Below are positions 31,418 to 39,691 of a stretch of DNA of 40,891 nucleotides, piece by piece (the first letter of the stretch is position 1; the number at the start of each line of letters is the position of its first letter). The notes under the pieces were generated by a model, which was given only the letters and a program-made list of their open reading frames with translations, was not told the DNA's origin and made no database searches. Position numbers and translations under genes: made by a program. The DNA is taken from positions 1 through 40,891 of IMG/VR virus record IMGVR_UViG_3300042923_000920; one strand, written 5' to 3'. The DNA comes from a virus.

Positions 31418-32158
31418 CTAGATTAAATCTAATTCCATGAGTAGCTGATCTTTTTCGTATTCATTCGTTTTAGTTTTACCGAATAGCTTTATTGCTTGAT
31501 TTATAGACTGATTAGCACTATTGACAATATCTAGCTTATTAAATGTAAATGCGCCCATATTAGCGATATTTAATGGCTCATCTTGATATAAAACTCCATC
31601 CGCAAACCCTCTACTTACCGCATCATTAGCAGACATATAGGTTTCAATATCCATTAACTGTGATATTTCTTCTCTACTCTTATTCGTTTTAGTCAAATAA
31701 GCATTGATGATGGAATTTTTCACGGTATCAAGCACATCTGCTGTTTTTCTCAAATCATGCATATCTCCATATACTCCCGTTAAAGGGTTATGGATCATCA
31801 TAATAGCAACAGGGCTCATAAGTATTTCATCACCTGCCATTGCAATAACTGATGCTGCACTCATGGCCTTACCATCTACTTTGACGGTAATCTTGCCTTT
31901 ATGCTCTTTTAAAGAGTTATAAATACTGGCACCGGCAAAAACACTTCCACCGTAGCTATCAATCCATACGGTTAAGTCTTGTCCACTGTACTTATTTAGT
32001 TCGTCTTTAAATGCATTGGGGCTGGCAGATGGTTCGCCAAACCATTCATATATCCATGCATCGTTATCGTCCACAATATCCCCTTCAATACGTAGTTCAA
32101 TATTTTCAGGTTCTGTTTCAGTAGCTTGGTTTCTGATAAAATTCCAAAACTTCGTCAC
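31418..32158 (-). CDS. ClpP-like prohead protease
   Basis: 246 residues from GTG 32158 (GTGA overlap with portal). Catalytic Ser100 lies in DGKAMSAASVIAMAG, aligned with the ClpP serine, and His123 in MMIHNP; an N-terminal G-G-S-V-F-A-G at 70-76 is the oxyanion strand. S14-type proteases of this group mature HK97-like capsids. It lies between the portal and capsid genes as expected. Confidence 0.92.
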   Translation of the reverse strand: MTKFWNFIRNQATETEPENIELRIEGDIVDDNDAWIYEWFGEPSASPNAFKDELNKYSGQDLTVWIDSYGGSVFAGASIYNSLKEHKGKITVKVDGKAMSAASVIAMAGDEILMSPVAIMMIHNPLTGVYGDMHDLRKTADVLDTVKNSIINAYLTKTNKSREEISQLMDIETYMSANDAVSRGFADGVLYQDEPLNIANMGAFTFNKLDIVNSANQSINQAIKLFGKTKTNEYEKDQLLMELDLI

Positions 32159-33426
32159 GTTTCATCACCCCCTTTAACATATTGACTTCCTGCCATAGTT
32201 ACTGGTATTGCGTTGCCGTTAACCGTAAGAATCTCACCACCTTCAGCAATCGGCAGATTAAGAATTTCTCTGGCTTCATTCCTTTTGTAAATACCGCTAT
32301 CAACAGCCTTTGATAATGTTTCCATTTGGGTTTTACTGTCAGTACGCAGGATAACTTTCTCATTAAATTTATAAAAATAACCCTCATCTAATTCTTCAGG
32401 AGAGAGTATTTTATAATCAATTTCCTCTTCATACTGCTTTAAGATAAACAACTCAGTATCAACATAAAAAGATAGCTGTTGCATTTCAGAGTTGGCATAA
32501 CTTGATTTTTCATAATCATTGATTTGATTTGGTTTAATACCAAAAGCCCCGGCGATTTGTAAAGCATTAAACTTCTTCAGCTCAAAGAATTGACTATCAG
32601 TTAGCTTGATATTTAAAGGTACCAGCTTCATCCCCAATGGAACGGGAATAATTTTACCGGCATTATGAGAGCCGTTTGCAAATGACTCAAATCCAGCCTT
32701 TAATCTTTCTTTGGCCTTTTCATCAAGATCACCTGTGTACTCGAGTACGGCTTTTGCTGTTAAGCCACTCTTATACAAATTATTCATAAAGTTTTGGCTC
32801 TCTAGGCCACCTTCCACAGTTGCTTTTAGAATATCTTTTACTGGTGAACCCATAATCCCATCAAAACTATAGGACGTTTTAAAATGCAGAACTTCATGGC
32901 TTCTTAGGAAATACTGGTCCCCACTGTATCGATCTGTGTATATATACCAAAGAGAACCTTTATTTCCAAAGTACCCGGTATCATCAATCAATACTTGAAC
33001 AGAGTCAGAGGGCATAATCCACATATCTTTTAGTTCATATGATCCTCCAAATCTTTGAAGTTTCAACTCTCTTCTAAGCCAAACGAAAGCATTACCATAA
33101 TGGTTTCTATTTAACTCTACTGTTGCCCAAAAAGTCGATGGTGTCATTAATGGATTAGGTCTAGTTCTTAGTAACTTATAGGCTGCATTAGGTTTTGCCT
33201 TTTCAATTCCTTTTTCCGTATTTTGATAAAATTTCAATGGCATTTTTCCTAATGTTTCTGACAACATCTTCAAACACGTAAAATAGGTAACCTCACTTAT
33301 TAGTTTTTTTGTTGTTCTGCTTATTCCTAACCATTCGAGAAGTTCCTCGCTTTGCATATCAACGGTGGTTGACGTTGAAGAAAACAGGTTTTTTATTGAT
33401 CTAAACATCTTAGAAAATACATTCAA
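32155..33426 (-). CDS. portal protein (HK97 family)
   Basis: 423 residues from TTG 33426 with AAGGAGGTGA upstream. Family markers include T-Y-F-T-C-L-K-M-L-S-E-T-L-G near 47-60, P-N-P-L-M-T-P near 91-97 and A-F-G-I-K-P-N-Q-I near 294-302. It forms the 12-subunit portal for packaging and ejection. Confidence 0.92.
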   Translation of the reverse strand: MNVFSKMFRSIKNLFSSTSTTVDMQSEELLEWLGISRTTKKLISEVTYFTCLKMLSETLGKMPLKFYQNTEKGIEKAKPNAAYKLLRTRPNPLMTPSTFWATVELNRNHYGNAFVWLRRELKLQRFGGSYELKDMWIMPSDSVQVLIDDTGYFGNKGSLWYIYTDRYSGDQYFLRSHEVLHFKTSYSFDGIMGSPVKDILKATVEGGLESQNFMNNLYKSGLTAKAVLEYTGDLDEKAKERLKAGFESFANGSHNAGKIIPVPLGMKLVPLNIKLTDSQFFELKKFNALQIAGAFGIKPNQINDYEKSSYANSEMQQLSFYVDTELFILKQYEEEIDYKILSPEELDEGYFYKFNEKVILRTDSKTQMETLSKAVDSGIYKRNEAREILNLPIAEGGEILTVNGNAIPVTMAGSQYVKGGDET

Positions 33427-33439
33427 TTTCTCACCTCCT

Positions 33440-35155
33440 TCACCATCCCATCATATTAAGGAAATCCTCTGTAACTTCGTTTATATCCAACTCTCGACCT
33501 TCCTGAGTCATAGCCATTTTCCAGGCATCAATAATCGCATCCACAGGGTCAATACGTTTAGTCTGTAAATCTTTATCTAATTTGATTTCACCGAAGCTAT
33601 TTGATACCTTTTTAGCGTTCGCCACAGACCATGTAAGTAGTTTGTTTCGTTCGTCATACTCTACGTTCCTCGCTTCGACTTCGAGCCTAAAATCAACCGT
33701 GGCATCGTTTAAATTACGTGCAGATTGAGTGATTAATAGAGTGTCATACCCTAACTCTTCTAAATCATATAAAAAAGCCGATGCGTTATGTGGGTCATAA
33801 CATATCAACTGTAAATCTAGCTCATATTCTTCAATTATTCGTTTTAAATAGGCAATGATGTATTTGTAATCCGTTTTAATCCCGCCAAGCGTCTCTGTGA
33901 CAGTCAATAATCCTTCACGAATCCACATATCATATGGAGCATTGTCAGTCTTAATATGCTCAGCAACTCGTTTTTCTGGGATAAACGAATGTGAATGGAC
34001 AAAATATTTTTTAATATTATCGACCAAATATGGAAAAACAAGTGCCAGACTTGTTAAATCTCCACCACTTGATAAGTCTAGGCCAGCATAACATGTCATA
34101 CCTCTCATATCTTCAAGCGTTTTCTCGGTTTCACAATCTTTCCAATGTTCCATATTCATATATTGCCTGTCTGAAAATTGAACCCAAATATTCAATCGCT
34201 TTGTCATAAAATCTCGAAGCTCATTGCCGCCCATATCTTTTGCTTTCTTCGCAATGTCAATCATTCGATTGATACCATCTTGGGTTTTACACGTCATCGG
34301 ATTGGCTTTTACCCAATTTTCAGGATCCCAAATATCATCCTCTTTGTTTAATTGAGCAATATAAACAAATTGAGTGTCATTATCAAATACGCCTTCTAGT
34401 AATCTGCAGCAATACTCATATAGTTCAAAACACGGCGAATTCAAGTCAAACCCAGCAGTAGTGATAACACTTATAAGACATTCTTTCAGATTCCCGGTAC
34501 CGCCCTCGAGGAGCTTATACATTTGGTTGTCTTTGTGGGCGTGGTATTCGTCCACAATGCCGAGGAGGGGACGGAAGCCGTCAATTGATTTACTATCTCG
34601 ACCAAGCGCCCTAATAACGCTATTGGTAATTAATCCAATAATCGTACTCTCGTACTCTTTTATCTTGAACATATCTTCAAGATCAGAATCAGAACGGATG
34701 AACTTAATCATTTCATTCAAAACAATTTTGGCTTGATCTTGCTTAGTCGCAGTACAATAAATTTGTCCGTAATTATATCCATCAAAATTCCCATAAAATG
34801 TACCAAGGACACCATTCATCATCGACTTTCCTTGCTGCCTTCCTACCTGTATATAGCTGGTTCTAAAGCGACGATAGCCTGTCTCTTTGTGTACCCACCC
34901 ATGGAGTGATCCAAAGATAAAAACTTGAAAAGGTTCCAGGATTAACGGTTGCTTTTCTTTACCTTCCCCAATAGTAAGTGTTTCAGCGTAATCGATGATA
35001 ACATTCGCTTTTTCTTCATCAAACCTGTAAACATAAGGAGCCAAATTGGATTTTTCCAAATCATCCAAATGCCGTTGCGCACCAAGCCTCTCATACTCCC
35101 CAGTTATAATTCGTCCATTCACTACATCCAAGGCATATTGTGTTGTACGATGCAT
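33440..35155 (-). CDS. terL: terminase large subunit (Terminase_1)
   Basis: 571 residues from ATG 35155, which has GAAGTGA upstream; a GTG at 35164 sharing GTGA with the TerS stop would add three residues. ATPase Walker A GRQQGKS about 105-111, Walker B L-G-I-V-D-E about 198-203. The nuclease half begins A-G-L-D-L-S-S-G-G-D about 357-366 and ends D-P-V-D-A-I-I-D-A-W. It is the packaging motor and the enzyme that cuts concatemers. Confidence 0.95.
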   Translation of the reverse strand: MHRTTQYALDVVNGRIITGEYERLGAQRHLDDLEKSNLAPYVYRFDEEKANVIIDYAETLTIGEGKEKQPLILEPFQVFIFGSLHGWVHKETGYRRFRTSYIQVGRQQGKSMMNGVLGTFYGNFDGYNYGQIYCTATKQDQAKIVLNEMIKFIRSDSDLEDMFKIKEYESTIIGLITNSVIRALGRDSKSIDGFRPLLGIVDEYHAHKDNQMYKLLEGGTGNLKECLISVITTAGFDLNSPCFELYEYCCRLLEGVFDNDTQFVYIAQLNKEDDIWDPENWVKANPMTCKTQDGINRMIDIAKKAKDMGGNELRDFMTKRLNIWVQFSDRQYMNMEHWKDCETEKTLEDMRGMTCYAGLDLSSGGDLTSLALVFPYLVDNIKKYFVHSHSFIPEKRVAEHIKTDNAPYDMWIREGLLTVTETLGGIKTDYKYIIAYLKRIIEEYELDLQLICYDPHNASAFLYDLEELGYDTLLITQSARNLNDATVDFRLEVEARNVEYDERNKLLTWSVANAKKVSNSFGEIKLDKDLQTKRIDPVDAIIDAWKMAMTQEGRELDINEVTEDFLNMMGW

Positions 35156-35160
35156 ATTTA

Positions 35161-35613
35161 TCACTTCGCAAATTTCGAAAACTTATTTTTTGGTGCATTA
35201 TCATCTTTTTTAGGCACTACCAATTTACACCTAGAAGAAATAGTTAAGCCAAGATCACTTGCAGCTGAACGGCACTGCTTAAAAAGTTTGTCCTGGATGC
35301 CTATAGTATCTTTGTCTAATAATAGATCAGTCTTATTAAATATCTTTTCAGTGACTTCCAGGTACATTTTTCGCGAAATAATGAATCTTGCTAATGCATC
35401 AACATCAAGATTTGTCATTATTTCAATATCTAAAAGTTCCTTTGCGATCTTTCTGAATTCTTTTTTCAATTCATCCGGCAAATAAGAAGGCGCCCTGACT
35501 TTATCAGCCGGCGCCTTGACTTCACTGGATTTACGTTTCTCAATTTCTTCTTTAGTTAAGTGTTTTTTCCCCTTTACTAACAATAAATCTGTTGGTTGTC
35601 TTGGTCTCGCCAT
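35161..35613 (-). CDS. terS: terminase small subunit (P27 family)
   Basis: 150 residues, ATG 35613 behind AAAGGAGG. N-terminal M-A-R-P-R-Q-P-T-D-L-L-L-V-K-G-K-K-H and the helical core (ALARFIISRKMYLE) match the P27/Terminase_4 group that pairs with Terminase_1 and with HNH endonucleases in cos-type phages. It recognises the packaging start. Confidence 0.9.
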   Translation of the reverse strand: MARPRQPTDLLLVKGKKHLTKEEIEKRKSSEVKAPADKVRAPSYLPDELKKEFRKIAKELLDIEIMTNLDVDALARFIISRKMYLEVTEKIFNKTDLLLDKDTIGIQDKLFKQCRSAASDLGLTISSRCKLVVPKKDDNAPKNKFSKFAK

Positions 35614-35760
35614 AGCAGGCGCCTCCTTTCAAATTTCATTTAGGGAGTTTTTGCGAGAGAAAAATGGAAACGTGGCATTCGAATGTTTACTTCAAAACTT
35701 TTTGGCCAGCCCCCGGGGTTTTGAAAAAAATTTTTAAAAAAAACCAAAAAAATTCTTTGT
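35614..35760. other. candidate cos region
   Basis: A 147-base gap between TerS and HNH holds no gene. In very AT-rich surroundings there is a GC block with the palindrome CCCCGGGG (35711-35718). It is flanked by TCAAAAC (35692-35698) and GTTTTGA (35718-35724), a perfect seven-base inverted pair, and by long A/T runs to about 35750. Cos sites of HNH-TerS phages lie in this place, so the GC block is the likely nick or overhang site. The position is strong, the exact cut unknown. Confidence 0.55.
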
Positions 35761-36192
35761 TCAGACCTCTTTAGAAAACTTTTTGTTCAGCAGGTCGCGT
35801 AGGACCACTTCCATATTATTTCTTTCGAGCTTGCCCTTGTCGTACTCAGCATGGACACGGCGATGACAGCCTGCACACAGTGAGATTAAGTTTGATTTAA
35901 CAAGCGCTAGTCTTGGGTAGTCACGCAACTCTTTGATGTGATGGACTACATCGACTGGCTTAATCCTTCTGTTACTTAGGCATAGCTTACACATCTGGTG
36001 GTCCCTTACTTTTATATCAGCACTCAATACTTTCCATGGTGTGCTGTTGTAAAAGGCAGCGGACTTCTTATCTCGTCGATGCTTGTCATATAACTTGTGT
36101 CGCTCGGTATCGTAAGAAGCTGCGCACTGCTCACATCGTTTGAGACTAGCATCGATCATCTTGCTGCACCGACATAGCTTGAGCATAGCCAT
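35761..36192 (-). CDS. HNH endonuclease
   Basis: 143 residues. C-x-C and C-x2-C (Cys7, Cys9, Cys20, Cys23) at the N-terminus form a possible zinc site. The HNH core has Cys68-x2-Cys71, His84-His85, Asn101 and Cys106-x2-Cys109-His110 with His114. HNH proteins beside TerS are required with terminase for cos cleavage in several phages. It lies next to the candidate cos. Confidence 0.9.
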   Translation of the reverse strand: MAMLKLCRCSKMIDASLKRCEQCAASYDTERHKLYDKHRRDKKSAAFYNSTPWKVLSADIKVRDHQMCKLCLSNRRIKPVDVVHHIKELRDYPRLALVKSNLISLCAGCHRRVHAEYDKGKLERNNMEVVLRDLLNKKFSKEV

Positions 36193-36536
36193 TAGATTGA
36201 AGCGCCTCTACGTTTTATCATATCCATATGAACTTCCATAATTTTAGATATCTCTCTACCATCGAGGTTGAGTGTAGTTACAGCCCTATCTTTGTATATT
36301 TCAAGCACTGTCTCTACTTGTTCAGGTGTTAAATCAAAACAATGTTCGTGGCAGCGTTCAACGATAACTCTACGAATATATAAAGCATCATCACTTACCT
36401 TCTTAATTTGTTGAAATGGTTTAGGAAGTACTCGTCCGTTACATCTAGGACAACGAATTCCATCTTGTCTACTTGATCCAAGAACAACTGTATTACATTC
36501 CTTATTCATGCATTCGAATTGAGTAGTGTATTTCAT
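36192..36536 (-). CDS. zinc-ribbon protein of the packaging region
   Basis: 114 residues. Zinc ribbon with Cys9, Cys14 (CMNKEC) and Cys29-x2-Cys32 (CPRC). The remaining sequence is helical with V-E-R-C-H-E-H-C-F-D. It has no strong ribosome binding site, so translation may depend on the gene just upstream; that gene is altered by a 14-base duplication. The function is unknown. Confidence 0.65.
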   Translation of the reverse strand: MKYTTQFECMNKECNTVVLGSSRQDGIRCPRCNGRVLPKPFQQIKKVSDDALYIRRVIVERCHEHCFDLTPEQVETVLEIYKDRAVTTLNLDGREISKIMEVHMDMIKRRGASI

Positions 36537-36555
36537 CGCTCATCATCCCCAGACT

Positions 36556-36714
36556 CTATGATGGTATTAACCTTATCCATTTAACCTTATCCATGATTCC
36601 CTCACGGACAATAGTTGGTATTCGTTCATCATCTACTACATCTTTAACTACTTGGAATATCTTCTTAACTTTCTCCAATCCGGTAGCTTCAACCTTAACT
36701 GTCATCTGTGCCAT
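36556..36714 (-). CDS. small protein with frame-shifted C-terminus, 52 aa
   Basis: ATG 36714 follows the previous stop (36715). It begins MAQMTVKVEATGLEKVKKIF, as expected for a small alpha/beta protein. A 14-base tandem duplication at 36567-36594 shifts the frame, so the C-terminus is K-W-I-R-L-I-P-S and stops at 36556. Without it the frame would continue D-K-V-N-T-I-I-E-S-G-D-D-E-R and end in a TGA overlapping the next ATG, giving 55 residues. The altered end is therefore recent. Confidence 0.6.
   Translation of the reverse strand: MAQMTVKVEATGLEKVKKIFQVVKDVVDDERIPTIVREGIMDKVKWIRLIPS
36567..36594. repeat. 14-base perfect tandem duplication
   Basis: TTAACCTTATCCAT occurs twice in direct succession (36567-36580, 36581-36594). 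The length is not a multiple of three, so it shifts the reading frame of the small gene that covers it. Confidence 0.9.
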
Positions 36715-36957
36715 TTAACAACAACTCCTCGCTCGAGCCATCATAGGCTTCTTATTAAATACCTGGCTTTTCAATACTAATTTTTTTGGAGTATTCCAAA
36801 CAGGTTTATCATTCAAGTATTCTAACCCTTCGTGTTGTTCAATGAATTCTTTGATATGCCCAAACTGTTCTTTTATTGCTTCTCCGAGAACTTCTAATGC
36901 TTCACCTAATTTTATAATGCAATCCATGAGAGCTTCTGAATATGTTTGATTTTTCAT
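36715..36957 (-). CDS. hypothetical protein, 80 aa
   Basis: ATG 36957 overlaps the upstream stop by ATGA. It is helical with L-G-E-A-L-E-V-L-G-E-A-I-K-E-Q and a basic C-terminus ending R-S-C-C. It looks like a small phage adaptor. No family recognised. Confidence 0.58.
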   Translation of the reverse strand: MKNQTYSEALMDCIIKLGEALEVLGEAIKEQFGHIKEFIEQHEGLEYLNDKPVWNTPKKLVLKSQVFNKKPMMARARSCC

Positions 36958-37109
36958 TTCCTTCTCACAGCTCCGTTTCTCCTGGTATACCTATCCATCT
37001 TCATTCCCATTAACTCTTCTATGTCTTTCTTGGTTAGTTGTTCATTTTTCTTAGATGATTGTTCTAGCTGCCTTTTCTGTTCTTTAGTTAAATGATCAGC
37101 AAATTTCAT
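36954..37109 (-). CDS. small basic protein, 51 aa
   Basis: ATG 37109 with AAGGAAGGTG upstream; a longer frame to 37142 lies inside the terminator at 37131-37158 and is rejected. It is rich in K/E/Q (H-L-T-K-E-Q-K-R-Q-L-E-Q) with a basic C-terminus. Function unknown. Confidence 0.55.
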   Translation of the reverse strand: MKFADHLTKEQKRQLEQSSKKNEQLTKKDIEELMGMKMDRYTRRNGAVRRK

Positions 37110-37130
37110 TTCAACACCTTCCTTTTGCAT

Positions 37131-37158
37131 AATAAAAAGCACCCTCGAAAGGATGCTT
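37131..37158 (-). terminator. terminator after the 69-aa gene
   Basis: On the minus strand AAGCATCC and GGGTGCTT pair (eight pairs, one G-U) and are followed by TTTATT. It separates the 69-aa gene from the small genes leading to HNH. Confidence 0.78.
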
Positions 37159-37166
37159 ACTAAGAA

Positions 37167-37376
37167 TTAATATTGTACTAAATAAATAATAACTTCTTGG
37201 TTCCACTCATCGTCATCGTTTATGTAATGATTGAGAATGTGATTATCGTATCTATACCAATCATGTTGGAATATTACTTTTTGTCCTTTTGCTGCTTCAA
37301 TGACACCAGCAACATCATTACTTTCAATTGAGTATAGTTCGTCTCCTCCATCATCTAGACAAAATCGAATTTTCAT
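37167..37376 (-). CDS. hypothetical protein, 69 aa
   Basis: The ATG at 37376 has GGAGGTGA six to seven bases upstream; an ATG five codons earlier sits on that site. It is acidic and aromatic (D-D-D-E-W-N-Q-E-V), with strands at both ends. Function unknown. Confidence 0.58.
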   Translation of the reverse strand: MKIRFCLDDGGDELYSIESNDVAGVIEAAKGQKVIFQHDWYRYDNHILNHYINDDDEWNQEVIIYLVQY

Positions 37377-37466
37377 TATTTTCACCTCCATTTCCCCTTA
37401 CCTGCTTTATTTTAGCGAGTTAATGGAAAATGGTAAGTAATATCGTTCGTCAAATTGCGACAATGA

Positions 37467-37506
37467 AAAGAGCAGCCACTAGGATAACCCTCATGAACTG
37501 CTCTTT
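37467..37506 (-). terminator. possible terminator below the late regulator
   Basis: AAAGAGCAG and CTGCTCTTT are perfect nine-base complements around a 22-base loop, followed on the minus strand by TTTTCATT (weak T run). It lies between the late regulator and the 69-aa gene. The rest of the 37377-37574 gap shows no gene. Confidence 0.4.
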
Positions 37507-37574
37507 GTTAGTTTTCTATGTTATTAGAATAACCCGGTTTTTCAATAGATGCCATTCATCAAATTCACCGTCAA

Positions 37575-37970
37575 TCAAGTGACAAATGAGTCAGCGAATT
37601 TTATCATTCTTACGATTTCAGCATGTTTCTTATAAATATGACTGGTGCTGTAACCTAAATCGTGTGCAATATTGTCTAATGTCATACCGTCAACATATTT
37701 CATCTTGAGGATCTTATTATCTAGTCCTTTAAATTTCTCTACAAGTTGGACTAAATTCAGCTTTTGTTCCCTCTTAAAGGCAAGATCATTCTTAATTTTT
37801 TCGATATTCTCTTCGACTTTTGAACCTAATGAATCTTGAGTTAGACGAACATCGGATAAATCTCCTTCGACCCATCTTTTTAATTCTCTTTCAGTTTGTT
37901 CAAGATTAAATTCAAGGTAAATGATATCTTCTTCTAATTTTTGATAATCACGCAGCCAATCATACAACAT
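37575..37970 (-). CDS. ArpU/sigma-like late transcription regulator
   Basis: 131 residues from ATG 37970 with AAGGCAGG upstream (a GTG two codons earlier is too close). The first two-thirds is coiled coil. The C-terminal 45 residues form a sigma-70 region-4-like helix-turn-helix: I-L-K-M-K-Y-V-D-G-M-T-L-D-N-I-A-H-D-L-G-Y-S. Such ArpU/RinA-like proteins, encoded just before the packaging genes, turn on late transcription in many Firmicute phages. It should act on a promoter between about 37.4 kb and the terminase genes. Confidence 0.8.
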   Translation of the reverse strand: MLYDWLRDYQKLEEDIIYLEFNLEQTERELKRWVEGDLSDVRLTQDSLGSKVEENIEKIKNDLAFKREQKLNLVQLVEKFKGLDNKILKMKYVDGMTLDNIAHDLGYSTSHIYKKHAEIVRMIKFADSFVT

Positions 37971-38003
37971 GCTCACCTGCCTTCGAGTAACGCTATGACT
38001 TTA

Positions 38004-38348
38004 TTAATTTAGTATTTTGCTCTCCGGATCATCAGAAGATACCTTCTCAGTGTCTAATGAAACGGTGCCGTCATTATCCACTTTGTATTCAATGCCTTCA
38101 TGGTCATCAATGCTCATTTGTCCTTCTGGCAAACTATCTTTATGTGGATTACTCTCCATTACTTCTTTAGGAGTTTGATAAGCATAAGTTAAATCGATTA
38201 AGAAATACTGACCGTACTTGTTATATTTTTCTGTGATTTTGTGCATTTGAAGATTGTCATTATCTTTAGCAGCTAAGATAATTTCCTCTGCTTGCTCACG
38301 AGTATCTGCATAATGTTGTTCCTTTTGATTAAGTTGTACTTTTGCCAT
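38004..38348 (-). CDS. hypothetical protein, 114 aa
   Basis: ATG 38348 with AAAGGAG upstream. It starts helical with D-T-R-E-Q-A-E-E-I-I-L-A-A-K, then a short beta segment FLIDLTYAYQ and a disordered acidic tail (S-S-D-D-P-E-S). Function unknown. Confidence 0.6.
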   Translation of the reverse strand: MAKVQLNQKEQHYADTREQAEEIILAAKDNDNLQMHKITEKYNKYGQYFLIDLTYAYQTPKEVMESNPHKDSLPEGQMSIDDHEGIEYKVDNDGTVSLDTEKVSSDDPESKILN

Positions 38349-38413
38349 GTTATTTGCTCCTTTTTAAATAGATTGATATATGCTTTTTAGCGATTCTCAG
38401 CCGATTCCAGACG

Positions 38414-38668
38414 TTATATACTAATCTTAGACTTAATATGAGTCTCAATTCTATTAACGTCTAAAACAAGCTCAGATAAGGTCACAGCAGTTGATTGCTT
38501 TATCTTCATTGTTGTATATCCTTTGAGTGCTTGATGAATACTTCCATAATAACCGTGAATTTTAAATGTTTCTTTCCCATCCTTATCCTGTTTGCCAGTA
38601 TATTCTTTAAGAATGAACTGCCTCTCGTCCGATTCAAGATAAAGGTTGCCTTCAATCTGTACTTTCAT
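38414..38668 (-). CDS. DUF5405-like small phage protein
   Basis: 84 residues, ATG 38668 overlapping the dUTPase stop (ATGA). N-terminal M-K-V-Q-I-E-G-N-L-Y-L-E-S-D and Q-F-I-L-K-E-Y-T-G followed by D-K-D-G-K-E are shared with DUF5405-type proteins. A beta-type half precedes a C-terminal helix. Function unknown. Confidence 0.62.
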   Translation of the reverse strand: MKVQIEGNLYLESDERQFILKEYTGKQDKDGKETFKIHGYYGSIHQALKGYTTMKIKQSTAVTLSELVLDVNRIETHIKSKISI

Positions 38669-39156
38669 CAATATCCAACCTCCAGTCGTTGAAGATTAAT
38701 AGCATATTTATCTTCGTAAGCCTGGAGCATCTGCTCATCTGTATAACCTAACTTGTATCCAATACAGATAAGTTGCTCAAAGGCATTTAACCATTTACCA
38801 CTAGAATCATAGTTATTTTCCATTAGATAGATAAAGAGTCTGCCCATTGGAACCTTATCCCATCTTTCCGGATAAATTTCTTTAATAAAATCGTATTTCC
38901 GACTATTCCCTACCGACAAGAGAAAATGAATTACATCTGCATGTTCTTCCAGTGTTTTAGCCTGATCAATAATGTGCGACCTTTTCCAATACTTAAACCA
39001 GCCAGTTTCATTCCCAAACTCCCCAAGCTCCGTTTTAAGAGCAAACACTCGTTGATCTACAATTTCAACTGAGTTAAAATCTTCTTCCATGCCTAATTTT
39101 TTAGCGATGGCCATATCTAATTTTAGTTGCATATCAAGTAATTTTTCTATGTTCAT
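38668..39156 (-). CDS. dimeric all-alpha dUTPase
   Basis: 162 residues from ATG 39156 with GAAGGAG upstream. The metal-binding pattern E-x2-E (Glu43, Glu46) ... E-x2-D (Glu71, Asp74) with N-E-T-G-W-F-K-Y-W-K between is that of the dUTPase_2/MazG-like family. It hydrolyses dUTP to dUMP and pyrophosphate, keeping uracil out of phage DNA. It belongs to the early nucleotide-metabolism set. Confidence 0.9.
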   Translation of the reverse strand: MNIEKLLDMQLKLDMAIAKKLGMEEDFNSVEIVDQRVFALKTELGEFGNETGWFKYWKRSHIIDQAKTLEEHADVIHFLLSVGNSRKYDFIKEIYPERWDKVPMGRLFIYLMENNYDSSGKWLNAFEQLICIGYKLGYTDEQMLQAYEDKYAINLQRLEVGY

Positions 39157-39323
39157 TTCGCTCTCCTTCCTGCGTACTTTCTTCCACAATTTCTTGTATA
39201 TCTAGCTTCTTCACGCTTTTTTAGTTCGACTGCTGCCAGATGTTTTAAGATGGTTGGACAATTTTCAAAGTGAGTAATCGTCAATAACTGTTCTTTAGTT
39301 GCTTGGCTCCATTTTAAAACCAT
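39153..39323 (-). CDS. small basic protein, 56 aa
   Basis: ATG 39323 with AAAAGGATGA seven bases upstream; it overlaps dUTPase (ATGA) and the preceding gene. Sequence is basic with C-x-L... (N-C-P-T-I-L-K-H-L) and a tail R-N-C-G-R-K-Y-A-G-R-R. No family recognised. Confidence 0.6.
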   Translation of the reverse strand: MVLKWSQATKEQLLTITHFENCPTILKHLAAVELKKREEARYTRNCGRKYAGRRAK

Positions 39324-39514
39324 GCGTTTTCATCCTTTTCAATTTCAATCTCCAAGCACCGTGCGATCGAGAGCTGAAGCTTTAATTCTCGATAGGATAA
39401 ATCATGAATGCTTGTACCGTCCTTGGTTTCTTTGATGCCTTTTTCTAGTAATCTCTCGATGATGTGATTTCTTTTGAGTTTAGGAAGGGTTGCGGCTGAA
39501 TATAATATCCCCAC
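39314..39514 (-). CDS. hypothetical protein, 66 aa
   Basis: GTG 39514 with AGGTGTGA upstream. Pattern K-R-N-H-I-I-E-R-L-L-E-K-G and a helical C-terminus (Y-R-E-L-K-L-Q-L-S-I-A-R). Its position beside dUTPase suggests an early accessory protein. Confidence 0.55.
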   Translation of the reverse strand: MGILYSAATLPKLKRNHIIERLLEKGIKETKDGTSIHDLSYRELKLQLSIARCLEIEIEKDENAWF

Positions 39515-39532
39515 ACAATCACACCTTATTTT

Positions 39533-39673
39533 TTATTTTTTCCTTTTATCTAAATACTGCTGTTTTAATGATTCAATCTGTTCAAGAGTAGGTTTGGGAT
39601 TGATTGACTGCATAAAATCGGCTAACTTCTTTTTATAATTGGGATCTGCATACATTACCTTCTTTTCTTTCAC
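39533..39673 (-). CDS. small hypothetical protein, 46 aa
   Basis: GTG 39673 with AGGGGG seven bases upstream. It is helical, ending T-L-E-Q-I-E-S-L-K-Q-Q-Y-L-D-K-R-K-K. No family. It fills a 180-base gap that would otherwise be non-coding. Confidence 0.5.
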   Translation of the reverse strand: MKEKKVMYADPNYKKKLADFMQSINPKPTLEQIESLKQQYLDKRKK

Positions 39674-39691
39674 CTCTTGATCCCCCTAATA

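Noticed and set aside
34949-35485. Plus-strand frame of 178 codons across TerS/TerL
   Set aside because: Both opposite genes are certain and the frame has no start signal or family features.
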